Positions 48,034-58,200 of a stretch of 62,259 nt of DNA are shown here, in pieces. Made by a program: the position numbers and the translations under genes. Each line of letters begins with the position of its first letter. The stretch's first letter is position 1. The stretch covers positions 1 through 62,259 of IMG/VR virus record IMGVR_UViG_3300025127_007337; one strand, given 5' to 3'. The notes beneath the pieces were generated by a model. That model saw nothing but the letters and a program-made list of their open reading frames with translations. It made no database searches and was not told the origin of the DNA. This stretch comes from a virus.

Positions 48034-48274
48034 GTACGTTTATAGATGTACAAAATGCGAAGGAGAGTTTCAGGTTCGTCATGGTATGAGTGAAACTCAA
48101 GAACATTGTGAACTATGTGAGGCTACAGGAACTCTTCAACGCATTCCTCAATTAACTTCTATTTCAAAACCTCCGTCGGAAGAGGGAAAGAGAATTAAAG
48201 AAGCAATTGAGGATAATAAAAAAATCTTTAAAGAACTATATAACGAAGCGAGGACACAAACATATGACGATTGA
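48026..48274 (+). CDS. FmdB-type zinc-ribbon protein, 82 aa
   Basis: I start at ATG 48026, since a TTG at 48014 would add only MALK. PRYVYRCTKCEGEFQVRHGM and HCELCEATG give two C-x2-C pairs, the pattern of the FmdB/CxxC_CxxC_SSSS regulatory-protein family. It should bind one zinc. It may act as a small transcriptional or RNA-binding factor, since it lies just upstream of the gp55-like late sigma gene. It overlaps its neighbours on both sides. Confidence 0.75.
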   Translation: MPRYVYRCTKCEGEFQVRHGMSETQEHCELCEATGTLQRIPQLTSISKPPSEEGKRIKEAIEDNKKIFKELYNEARTQTYDD

Positions 48275-48689
48275 TGCTGCTCTTACAATTGTGCTTTTAG
48301 TGAGCTTAGGATGCAATCTGTTGGCCGCTGTTTACATTAGAGACATACTAGGTAGGCTTGGCTGGTTAACGCAAAATATAGGCAATTTAACGCAATTAAT
48401 TAGGGGTTTTCAAAACCACATTAGAGGTGTTCATGAACTTGAAAAATTTTATGGAGATCAAGATATGAAATTACTTGTTCAGCACACAAGTGATTTGATA
48501 GAGGTCATGGATGATTATTTAGAGGTTGGATTGGATTCTGAATTAATCGAGGAACAACTAACCGAGGACGAAACAAATGACACAACGCAAAAGAAAGAAA
48601 AGAACAAAGAGGATGTATTTTACTCAGATACACGAGGACGCGATTCTGAAGTATTGCGATCCGGCTACGACTTATCAGGAAAGGTGTAG
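48264..48689 (+). CDS. Membrane-anchored helical protein, 141 aa
   Basis: I use the ATG at 48264 with GCGAGGAC upstream. The N-terminus TIDAALTIVLLVSLGCNLLA is a membrane segment, followed by a long helix (LGRLGWLTQNIGNLTQLIRG) and an acidic region. The last 37 codons overlap the sigma gene in another frame. No family recognised. Confidence 0.6.
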   Translation: MTIDAALTIVLLVSLGCNLLAAVYIRDILGRLGWLTQNIGNLTQLIRGFQNHIRGVHELEKFYGDQDMKLLVQHTSDLIEVMDDYLEVGLDSELIEEQLTEDETNDTTQKKEKNKEDVFYSDTRGRDSEVLRSGYDLSGKV

Positions 48690-49275
48690 CTTATATGAAG
48701 GATTAATACAACCAGCATTTTCTGAAATGGTTGATAAAATAGTTTTTACTTATCGCTTTACCACTCTACCCAATATAGAAGAACTAAGATCAGATTGCAA
48801 AGTTTGGCTTACAACTATACTTGCTAAGTATGACCCAAATCGTGGATCAAAAGCTTTTTCGTATTTTTCTGTTATAACAAAGAACTGGTTTATAGCTCAA
48901 GTAAAGAAAAACTCTAAAAGAGCAAAACGAGAAGTTGATATAAATGATGTTGGTAAAGAAGTCTTTATGAAAATGGAAGACACAGCTACACCAGTTTTAG
49001 ATAACTTAACTCAAAAAGAATTTTGGGAGCAGTTTTACAAGAACTTAAACTCTTGGGATTCTACTAAGATGTCTGAGAATGAGTTGTTAGTTTATAATTC
49101 AATAAGAGAGCTTTTTGCTCATTCTCAAGAACTAGATATGTTGAATAAAAAAGCTGTTTATCTTTATATGAGAGAGATGACTGGTCTTACAACAAAGCAA
49201 ATAGTATCTCAATTAAATAAAATGAAAACAAAATATCACTCTTTTAGGAAAGATTGGGATGATGGTAAAATTTAG
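48577..49275 (+). CDS. gp55-like late RNA polymerase sigma factor, 232 aa
   Basis: The central segment ILAKYDPNRGSKAFSYFSVI followed by TKNWFIAQVKKNSKRAKREV matches the sigma-2-like part of T4 gp55 (Y.N..AYITQA.FNAFVQRIKKE). The end has a basic helix-turn-helix-like stretch. Late sigma factors of T4-like phages bind host core RNA polymerase and recognise TATAAATA-type late promoters together with the sliding clamp. The ATG at 48577 lies inside the previous gene (113-nt overlap); an ATG at 48613 would shorten the overlap. The gene sits at the head of the tail genes. Confidence 0.7.
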   Translation: MTQRKRKKRTKRMYFTQIHEDAILKYCDPATTYQERCSLYEGLIQPAFSEMVDKIVFTYRFTTLPNIEELRSDCKVWLTTILAKYDPNRGSKAFSYFSVITKNWFIAQVKKNSKRAKREVDINDVGKEVFMKMEDTATPVLDNLTQKEFWEQFYKNLNSWDSTKMSENELLVYNSIRELFAHSQELDMLNKKAVYLYMREMTGLTTKQIVSQLNKMKTKYHSFRKDWDDGKI

Positions 49276-49292
49276 CTAAGACTAATTATTAT

Positions 49293-49592
49293 ATGTCAAA
49301 AAAATTAGATCAAATTATACAAAAAACACTTGCTAACATAGAAGAGGATCGGTTAGTTACTCGAGATCTACTTGAGGATGCTATGGAGTATCTTGCAAAA
49401 GACGAGCACCGTCATAGAGAAATTGGCCTTACTTTGGCTAAGTACGTTGAAACCCTCCAGCGTTCAAACGAACAAATGGTAAAGGTTGCTTCTTTAATCC
49501 AGAAAGAAGAGAAAAAAGATGATGGTATTTCCAAAGAAGAAATGGAAAACTTATTCTCTGCTATAGCTGAGGAAAAAGAAGATGAAGTTTGA
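49293..49592 (+). CDS. Small acidic helical phage protein, 99 aa
   Basis: The ATG follows the sigma stop by 17 nt with a weak ribosome site. The product is helical and acidic (KLDQIIQKTLANIEEDRLVT, HREIGLTLAKYVETLQRSNE). It is conserved in marine phages as far as I recall, next to gp55. A role as late-transcription partner or small terminase subunit is possible but unsupported. It overlaps the next gene by 11 nt. Confidence 0.55.
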   Translation: MSKKLDQIIQKTLANIEEDRLVTRDLLEDAMEYLAKDEHRHREIGLTLAKYVETLQRSNEQMVKVASLIQKEEKKDDGISKEEMENLFSAIAEEKEDEV

Positions 49593-51309
49593 TTTAACTA
49601 ATATTTTTGATCTTTTAGCTGATCCCTTATCTAGACTTAACGTAAAGAATGATTTTTTTCAAGAAATGCTAGAGAAAGTACTTGGAGATGAAAAAAAGGT
49701 TGTATATAAAGGCTCGGTTTTGGAAGTCATCGATTTAGGCAAAGGAACTAGTGCCCCTTCTGCACCAACAGCAGGATCTGAAACTAGATATGCTATAAGG
49801 GCTAGAATAGAAGAATTACACGGAAGTGTTCCATTAGAAGAGTATATAACTCAAAAAAAACCTAACGGACAAATAAACAAGCTAATTGATACGCATGAAA
49901 TAATTTACTCTGTGGATCCTACAAACTCTGGTATCGGAGCAACAGGAGAGATGTATGTTCCAAAAGCTGGTGATGTGGTGGAAATAATAGAAGTAGATAA
50001 AAATACTTATAGATTTGGTAAAAAACTAGATGTAAATGAAAACATAGCAGGTTTTGTAAAAGTCACAGATCCTGCACTACAAGATAGTCCTAGTACTTTT
50101 GTCCCTAGTCTTAGTCAAGATTTTCAGAATGGTCAAGGCTATAACCCAAACGCTTTATCGGGTCCAGCCTCAGCAGGATTGAATGATCAAGGACCTGTAA
50201 AAGAAGCTGCACTAGCAGGTGATTTTTATGAAAATAGAGGCCTACCATGCTCTGGTTATGTAGCAATATGGGTAATGAATCAACTAGGATTGAAGCCTCA
50301 ACAATCACAGTGGAGAGATTGGAAGGCTTGGTCTAGATTAGATATTAATCTTTGGAAAACAATTAATTTAGTTGGTGGAGACTTAGGGGATACCTATAAT
50401 ATAGACGAAATACAAAAAAGACTTGGAGGGTCGGTGTCTAGATATTCTGAATCTCAAACCTTACCAAAACCAGGAACTGGTCCTGTGTTGACTCCTGGTC
50501 GATGGCATGTTGTTCAACATTGGTGTCCACCTGGGTCCTCTGGAGGATACCCATCTGGTCACATTTATTTGATCTACTGGGATGGTAGTGACAAAGTTTT
50601 AAAATGGCACAGCAGTCACAGACATAGGTATAGAGAAGAAACCAAGTCTTTAAGTAGTTGGTGGGGAGGAGGTTGTAAAAAAGCAATAGTGACATTACCA
50701 ATTGGCGATATGAGTATATCAGCACCAGGAGGTTCTTTTTCTAATATTGTATTTGAGCTAGAATCTAAAATACCAATTCAAAGTGGATTGATAACTTCGT
50801 TATCTTTAAATGACTTAACTGCAAGAGTTGAGCAAGAATATACCCTCTGGAGTGGCAAAAAAGAGACAGACCCAACAGTCTATGAAGTATTAAAGAAATA
50901 TTGGGATAATATACAGTACGGAACTTGGACCCCAAGTGGAACACCATGGTCCGCCTCTTTTATATCTTGGATAGTTGGGGATTCTACATTTCCAAAAGCA
51001 GCTGCACATCGATTGTACGCTGAATCTGCCTTGAACAATAGACTAGCTAATAATGGAAGCTGGCATTTATTTTCGTTGATGCGAGAAACACCAGTGGTTG
51101 CAATTGGTGATGTTATGGTCAGGCCAAGGGACGGAAGCTACACTAACACGCATGGAGACATTGTTTGGAAGATAGAAAACAACACAGCCTATCTAGCCGG
51201 TGGTAACTTAAGTGACACAATGAAGAAAAACATAACTATATCACTTAATGATAATAATACTGTAAAAGATCCAAAAGGTTATAAAATAATATTAAAAAAG
51301 GTGGTTTAA
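49582..51309 (+). CDS. Baseplate-hub-like protein with two papain-like domains, 575 aa
   Basis: Residues about 1-160 are beta-rich, with GDVVEIIEVDKNTYRF, like the OB-type N-terminal part of phage hub proteins. An NlpC/P60-CHAP-like domain follows with Cys223 in LPCSGYVAIW and His327 in PSGHIYLIYWDG. The last 190 residues look like DUF2272: PWSASFISWIVG, FPKAAAHRLYAES, PVVAIGDVMVRP, HGDIVW and YLAGGNLSDTM. In this second domain the Cys position is Ser, so only the first may be catalytic. Such a protein would cut peptidoglycan during DNA entry. It lies directly upstream of other tail genes. Confidence 0.65.
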   Translation: MKFDLTNIFDLLADPLSRLNVKNDFFQEMLEKVLGDEKKVVYKGSVLEVIDLGKGTSAPSAPTAGSETRYAIRARIEELHGSVPLEEYITQKKPNGQINKLIDTHEIIYSVDPTNSGIGATGEMYVPKAGDVVEIIEVDKNTYRFGKKLDVNENIAGFVKVTDPALQDSPSTFVPSLSQDFQNGQGYNPNALSGPASAGLNDQGPVKEAALAGDFYENRGLPCSGYVAIWVMNQLGLKPQQSQWRDWKAWSRLDINLWKTINLVGGDLGDTYNIDEIQKRLGGSVSRYSESQTLPKPGTGPVLTPGRWHVVQHWCPPGSSGGYPSGHIYLIYWDGSDKVLKWHSSHRHRYREETKSLSSWWGGGCKKAIVTLPIGDMSISAPGGSFSNIVFELESKIPIQSGLITSLSLNDLTARVEQEYTLWSGKKETDPTVYEVLKKYWDNIQYGTWTPSGTPWSASFISWIVGDSTFPKAAAHRLYAESALNNRLANNGSWHLFSLMRETPVVAIGDVMVRPRDGSYTNTHGDIVWKIENNTAYLAGGNLSDTMKKNITISLNDNNTVKDPKGYKIILKKVV

Positions 51310-51310
51310 A

Positions 51311-52243
51311 ATGAGTAAAAAAATATCAAGAGTATTAAAAAGTGAATTAGAAAATTTAATTGACAAAGGTAGTCTTAATGGGTTCTTAGGAACAGAGATA
51401 CCTGCGACCAAGGCTTTAGGAGTTGGAGAAGATAGACCAACTTACATATCAGCAGAATCAGAAAAAGTTGTATCTAAAAACAATTCTTATATAATTTTAG
51501 GAAACGATAGGCTTGGTGACGTTGCTCATGGTTTTGGTGGCTTAGGAACACCAAATTCAAATTGCATAGATCTGGTGGTTGGTTTAGGGTCCTCTAATAT
51601 AAATGGAACTGTTAAAGGTGCTTTTCTAACAGCAGACGATTATGTTAACAAAGATCCTGTAAAAGATGCTGCGAGAATATACATATCACAGAGGGCTGAC
51701 CTAGATGCATATTTTAATGAAAAAGGTGGTTCAAACTATAAAGATAAAAAAAATAAAGGTGTTTCTGGTATAGCTTTAAAAGCTGATACAATATTGATGC
51801 AAGGCAGAAGAAATATAAAAATAAAAGCTGGTCTTTCACTACCAAGTGAATCAGACGCTCATGGAGCTAAGGTACCTCCACCAAAAATCGAACTAATAGC
51901 AGGTGGAAAACTTGAACCAGTAGTGAAGGGGAATAAATTGGTGGCTTGCCTTAGAAAAATGCATAAACAAATCTCTTCAAATAGAGCTATTATAATAAAA
52001 CTATGCAAACAAAATGTAAAGTTAAGAGGCCAATTGGCAGGACATGTACACCCAACAAACACTGGTATAGCGTTACCGTCACCTAATATGATAGCCCATG
52101 CAGCTACAAATATTCCAAAAGATATTGCTGATATTTTGGATCAAATGACAAAGGAAGCGCAACTTGGAATAGATATTCTTAATCACTTGAATATGCCAAA
52201 TAGAAACAAGTACATACTTAGTAGCAGAGTATACACATCGTAG
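51311..52243 (+). CDS. Spike- or baseplate-like structural protein, 310 aa
   Basis: It starts one base after the hub-like gene. The middle GVSGIALKADTILMQGRRNI followed by KIKAGLSLPSESDAHG is the strand pattern common in gp5/VgrG-type spike proteins. GQLAGHVHPTNTGIALPSP is a segment familiar from marine-phage baseplate proteins. No enzyme motif. A role in the tail tip next to the hub is likely by context. Confidence 0.6.
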   Translation: MSKKISRVLKSELENLIDKGSLNGFLGTEIPATKALGVGEDRPTYISAESEKVVSKNNSYIILGNDRLGDVAHGFGGLGTPNSNCIDLVVGLGSSNINGTVKGAFLTADDYVNKDPVKDAARIYISQRADLDAYFNEKGGSNYKDKKNKGVSGIALKADTILMQGRRNIKIKAGLSLPSESDAHGAKVPPPKIELIAGGKLEPVVKGNKLVACLRKMHKQISSNRAIIIKLCKQNVKLRGQLAGHVHPTNTGIALPSPNMIAHAATNIPKDIADILDQMTKEAQLGIDILNHLNMPNRNKYILSSRVYTS

Positions 52244-52251
52244 GAAACAAA

Positions 52252-55200
52252 ATGTCAGAAATTAAAAAATACCAAGATCTAGTTTGTGATAAAACAGAAA
52301 TAATAGAAGAGAAAAAGCCCGAAGAGGTAGAATGTAAAGAAGAAGAAAAAAAAGATGAAATAAAAACTAGAATTCTGCTTCCCGAACTTGCAAAAACCCA
52401 AGATCCTCAAGTAAAAACTATTATATTTAATGGTGTTTCTGTAGATGTTGATGACGAGCCACTAGATTTTAATAATGAAAATATCACAAAGGATTTTTCG
52501 GAGCTTGGTAATTTATTTAAGCAATATGTGAAGTTTCAAAAAATGCTTTTGTTTACTCAAGGGTCTAGGCTTACACTAAACGGTAAGAAATTTTATATTG
52601 GAAAAGAAGGAGTAAGGTTACTGAAATTTTCTAGACAACTAAAAAGAGCAATAAGAAAAAACTTTAGCAGAAAAAACAGCGGAGTTTCTTTAGGTGATTT
52701 AGCTGATTTGGAAATTAATATAAAAAATAACAAGATAACTTCTATAACTATTAATAAAAAGAAGTGTGAACCAGTTGCACTAAAGGGTATATCAAAGCTG
52801 CTACGAACTCCAAAAACTACTGTAATGCTTGTTAATAATATTAAAAAAAACTTACCTTATTTAAAAGGTGTGGGCCCTAATACAAATTGGCTCAATGTGC
52901 TTAATAAAATAACTGACAACAAAATAAAGATAATGCCTCTTGTAAAAAGAGACTTGTCTTTTTTGAAAGACGATGTTTTTGAAAACCTAAGAGATAAACT
53001 ATTAGATGATGAAATGTCTTTGTCTGACTGCATACAGTTTTCTATATCTAATAGACAAATAAACACAAGATCAAAACATTGGGACAGAGAGCTGTCAAGA
53101 AAAACCAGAGATCTTTTTGCTGGTAACATAAGTTCCGAAGAGTATTCTTTAAATACTGGTGGCACGATACTTTCTAAAGGCAAGCTAAAAAAAGTTTTTT
53201 TGCAAAGCCTAGAGCCTAAAAAATTAAATGCAATTTTTGATGAGCTAAGAAAAATACTAGAGGAAGCAGATGATATAAGAGACATAGATCTCACTGGGTT
53301 TATTAACAAAGACTTTTTCCAGTCAATGAACTTGGACGCTTTAAAAAATATCTTATCTTTTTTAGATTTTAGAGATGCGGTTGAGGTAATATTTAAAAAA
53401 ATAATTGAAACAAAACCAGAAAGCATTGATATGGTTCTTAAAGAGCTTGGTGGTGATATTAAGGAGCAAATATGGGAAGAATTAAAGAAAAGATTAAAAA
53501 CAATCTCACTGTGCAAGATCGGCTCCTTTGCTGTTGATAAATTAGTCAATACACTACTAGATCAAATACCTGTTGATAATTTAGTTTCGGAAGTGATGGA
53601 GAAGAGTTTCGTATGTTCTGTTCAGTTTCCAGACCCAGAAGGTATCATTCGAAACACAAAAACAGAAATAAAAACTATGATAATAAATACAATTCGAGTT
53701 GAAATAGAAAACGTAGACATATGTGAACTGAGTGAGTTAAACTTAAAAGATCCAATTGTAGACTTAAGGTTTGATATAGAGGATTTAATAAGAGAAAAAG
53801 TGGAAAACTTTAAAACATTTGATGTCGAGTGTCCAATAACTATAGAGGAGATAAAAGAGTTATTAGAGAACTTTGGCGATGTTGTTGATAATTTGAGTGT
53901 AGACTCAATTCAAGGATTGTTACCAAACATAAATATCCTTCCAGGTGGTGAAGGGGACGGAGAAGGAGGAGGGTTTCCTTTTCCAAGACCATGGGATCAA
54001 GGAACCAGAGAGGAGAGAAATAGATCAGGAAACTACAAGAAACGGGGAGATATGCTTAACTCTTTTAAAGATATACCAAAACCAACTGCTCAAGATATAT
54101 ACAAAGCATACGGACAAGCATTTTTTTCTATACTAGAGTTTGACACCATCGTTGAAAAACTAAATGTACTCCCAGGCGGCGCATTCTTTAAGAACTTATT
54201 GAGTGGAGGTTTTTCCTTAAATGGAGACAATATATATGGTAGAATAGCAAGTTTACCTAAATTTTTAAAACTCGACCTTCTCCAAGGGGACACAAGCTTC
54301 TTGTTACCATCTATTCCTCAAATACCTAGTTTTACAAGTGGTGGCTGGCCTCTTATACTTGAAAAGCTAAAAAAACTAGCTATAAATAAACTATTAGATA
54401 TTGCCAACTCTTTGGTCATCTCTTTATTAATAAAACTATTAGATGCTTTAGAGGCATCCATAGATAATTTAATACAAAATTTAGCTAACCAAGCACTGGC
54501 TGCTGTTGGCTTAGGAGACTCACCAGAGGGTTCCCAGCCTGCTTTGAGCACACCAAACTCACAAGCATCCCAAGACGGAACTGGTGGCCCCTCTGGTACA
54601 GGTGGTGGCTCTAGTAGTGGATACCCAATAAGTCAAGATAGCGAAGGTATAGTAATTGATGTTCCATTTGAATCAAGACCAGTAAGGTCTGGAACAGGAT
54701 ATACTAGAGCACCGAGTACACCCTCAACAGGTGGATCTCCATTCTTAAGTCAAGACAACAGAAAAAACCCATTTAGAAAAATGGTCAATCAAATAATATG
54801 TGATGGCAACCTAGAAGGTAGCGAAGCCACACAAGAAAATATACTAGAAAACTCTGGTATACCTAGAGACAAAATGAGGGAGTTTATAGATTTTATAGGT
54901 GAAAACTTAAATACTTTTGAGTTTACTAATTTAATATTAGACCCTGATTCCCCATCATCAAGATTAGTGCACGAAAAGTTATTAAATAAGATAAGAACCA
55001 TGAACTTAGGACTATCAGATTTTTTTGAAGATATTGATGATTTTTCTATAATATTTGCGTCAATTAGCGATCTTTTAACTGAGCAAGAATTAGAAAGATT
55101 AGAATCACTAGAGCTTCTAGAGTCTAAGTTTAATCCAAATACCAATATTCCAATTTCAAATTCAATCTGCTTGGATAATGAAAAAAAACAAATACTCAAC

Positions 55201-58200
55201 GACCTAAGAGATCAAGTTTACGGTCCAGGTTCAGGTAGAGCAGAAACAGAAAAGGATAAAGAAACACTGGCTGACTTGCTAGATCCTTTACTAGATGACG
55301 ACTTTAATGGTATAATGGATAAGATCAAGGATGCTCTAAAACCACAAATAGACGAAGAAACTGGTTTAATAAAAGACCCAGAATGTGTAGATGATCTGGA
55401 AGATCCTGAAAAAGATGATGAAGAAATATTACCAGTTGTAACAATCGATGAAGAAATAAACAATATACTTAACCAAGAGTTAAACAAAACATTTAAAGAC
55501 TTGAACAGAGTGTTTGAATTAGACATGGTGGGTAGAAGAAACTCTTTCTTTGATAATGTATTAACAGACCAAAGGGGTATAAAACTATCCTCTGGTTTCT
55601 TAAATCACGAAAGACGAGTTTCATTAAAGTTTTTGTTTCCAAATGCTGCTAACACTGTCGCCCAGAATGAGGACAAATTTGAAGAAGCAGGGTTTTTCTT
55701 AAAATATCTTATGAGAACTTTGACAGAGGACGAAGATGCCGAGGGCAACAGTATTGCAAAAAGAGATAAGCCCTATCCTAATCACTTGTTTCCAGAGACA
55801 GTTGGGATACATTGTAAAAACCAATTAGAAGAAACTATGGAAAACTTTGATTTTGACATAGAGGCAGACAATAAACTTAAATTTAGAAACAAAACAGACC
55901 TAAAAGATGCTGAATTTGATTTTGGATTTAACATTGTTTATAAACCTTTTATAAAAGATAATAATAAATTTACAAGAAGTGGTTTCTGTAGGGTAAGAAA
56001 AGTAGACATAACTGTTAATAAAAAATTCTTGGGTACAAAAACTGTTGAATCTAAAATTGAAGATGTTAATGTTAAAAGCAAGCTTGATCTTGGAAAGCAT
56101 AAAAAAATTATAGACGAGATAGACACAAAAAAAGAACCACTAAATGAACCATACCAAGCTAATTTGTTTAAAAAGTATTTGAAAAAAAGAAGTGGTTTAA
56201 ATCTAAATGTTAAGAAAAGCGTATTCAACAAATTAAACAGAAAAATAAACAAGAAAATCTCTAAGAGGTTGTTGAAAGCAAACTCAGCAGAAGAACCTCC
56301 AGAAGGTTTTAAGTTTGGTTATGTAAGTGATGAATTGAATTATGAAGATCTACTTTATGTTTCTCCAGATTCAAAAAAAGGCGATGAATCTACTTGGAAA
56401 TATGAACACAAAGAGAGGGATGAAGTTTTAGGTGTTTCTGCCACTAGGCATCCAAGAGTTAAGTTTTTAGATCCAGTTAAGTATGGCGGTAGATACACAA
56501 GGCCCAAACTTTATGTAGAAGATATAGAGCATGACGGATGGGTAGGTCTAATGGCTAAAGTGGTTCCCGAAGAAGATGGATTCGACCCAAAAAGAGAAAA
56601 CTTTATGTTCATATCAGAAGTGTCAGAAAGAGTTAACAAAAAACAGACAAAAATACCAAACGATGAGAGAATGGATATAGATCCTGACTGTTTTGATGAA
56701 CCACCATTTGATAAACTAATGAATGCTGGTCAAAAAGCGCAAATGGAGGGAATAATAATAGCAACAATAAGAACTTATGTTATCGAGGCAATATTAAGAT
56801 GTCTGCCAATATTCTCCGTATTAGCCCCCGATTTTGATAAAAACTATAGTGATTTGTTTTTAGATTTTGTAGTGGCTAAAATGCAAGATGATATGATGGA
56901 TAGAGAGGACTGGCCCTCTAGAATAAGAGGAAATAAATATTGGCATTTGTTTCTGGACTCTTCTGTTGATTTAGCATTTCGACTAGTACAGGAAAAAGAA
57001 ATAGAGGCTAACCCAACATTACTAGGATTACTTGAAGATGCTAATAAGGTTTCTGAAAGATATAGAAGCCCTAAAATAATTGATAGAAAACTTTTGTTTA
57101 AAGTTACAAGCTATACAGTTTCAGATGGAAAGATAACAGATATAGAACTTGCAGGAGATATACAACTTTCTAATACAAAAAAACAGTACATCATCAACAT
57201 ATTAGAGTCAATGTTTTATACGACTTATGGATCTCGATATCGTTCGTTTTTAAGAAAAAAGAAAGATAAAAGTTTAAAATGGAATTTAAAATTTAAAAAA
57301 GCCTTAAGTGTTAAGTATCTAAGAAAAGTTACTAGAGAGTATGAATCTTATAAGTTTAGAAAGAAATCAAAACGAATTTTAATGTATTTAATTAAAGATC
57401 AATTTCAACTTTACTCAAAAAAATTAAAAGATGCGTTACCATCACAAATAGAAGATATTACTGCTTCTATTTTAAAAGATATGAAAATTTTTCTAAACGA
57501 CAGAGAGAGTGTGTATGATATTTCAAATGGTTCTTCCAACAACCCTTTAGATGGCTTGTCTTTGGACGAAGAGGCTTTTCAAAGCCTAAAAGATACAGGA
57601 GCATTTTTTATAGAAAAATATTTTGTTGCTGATCCCAAACGAATGACGAGGTTTGAAGGAGTTAAGTCTGTTGAAGAAACTAGAGAATTTTTAAAAAAAT
57701 ATAGAAATAAAGAGAAATACATATCTGAGCTTTTTGGAGACGCTCAAGTAGCTAATAAAAAACTGATAGGATCTCTTGGATTAAAATTTGGTGTAAGAGT
57801 TTGTTATGTTCCTTCTTCTGGTATGGTTAGTAGAAATCCAAGTAAAGCAAAATATAATGAATCTAGAGCATACAATGTTAAAGCCGCTAAGGTGACTGTT
57901 AATGGAAGTGAAAAAACACATGCACCAACCAAAAATTATTTTCCACTATTTTCTTATGAACAAGACATATTGGATAGAAAAATAAAAGAGTTTGACCTTT
58001 CGGATGACAACTTGGGAGAAGATATACAATGTTACCTAGATAAACTTTTACAAAATGAGGAACTGGATTTTCTTTTTAATGTTTTGTTGGGAGCTAAGAA
58101 TGTCGCATCCTTAACAGCTATTTATTATTATGATGGCTTTATAGAATCTATAGGAATTGATGAAACAGAAAGAGAAGAAGGCATTGTGGGCACTAGTGGA

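Noticed and set aside
52857-53549. A 230-aa minus-strand frame
   Set aside because: It lies fully inside the 2073-aa gene, is rich in Ser, Leu and Phe as expected of a shadow, and has no promoter or ribosome site.
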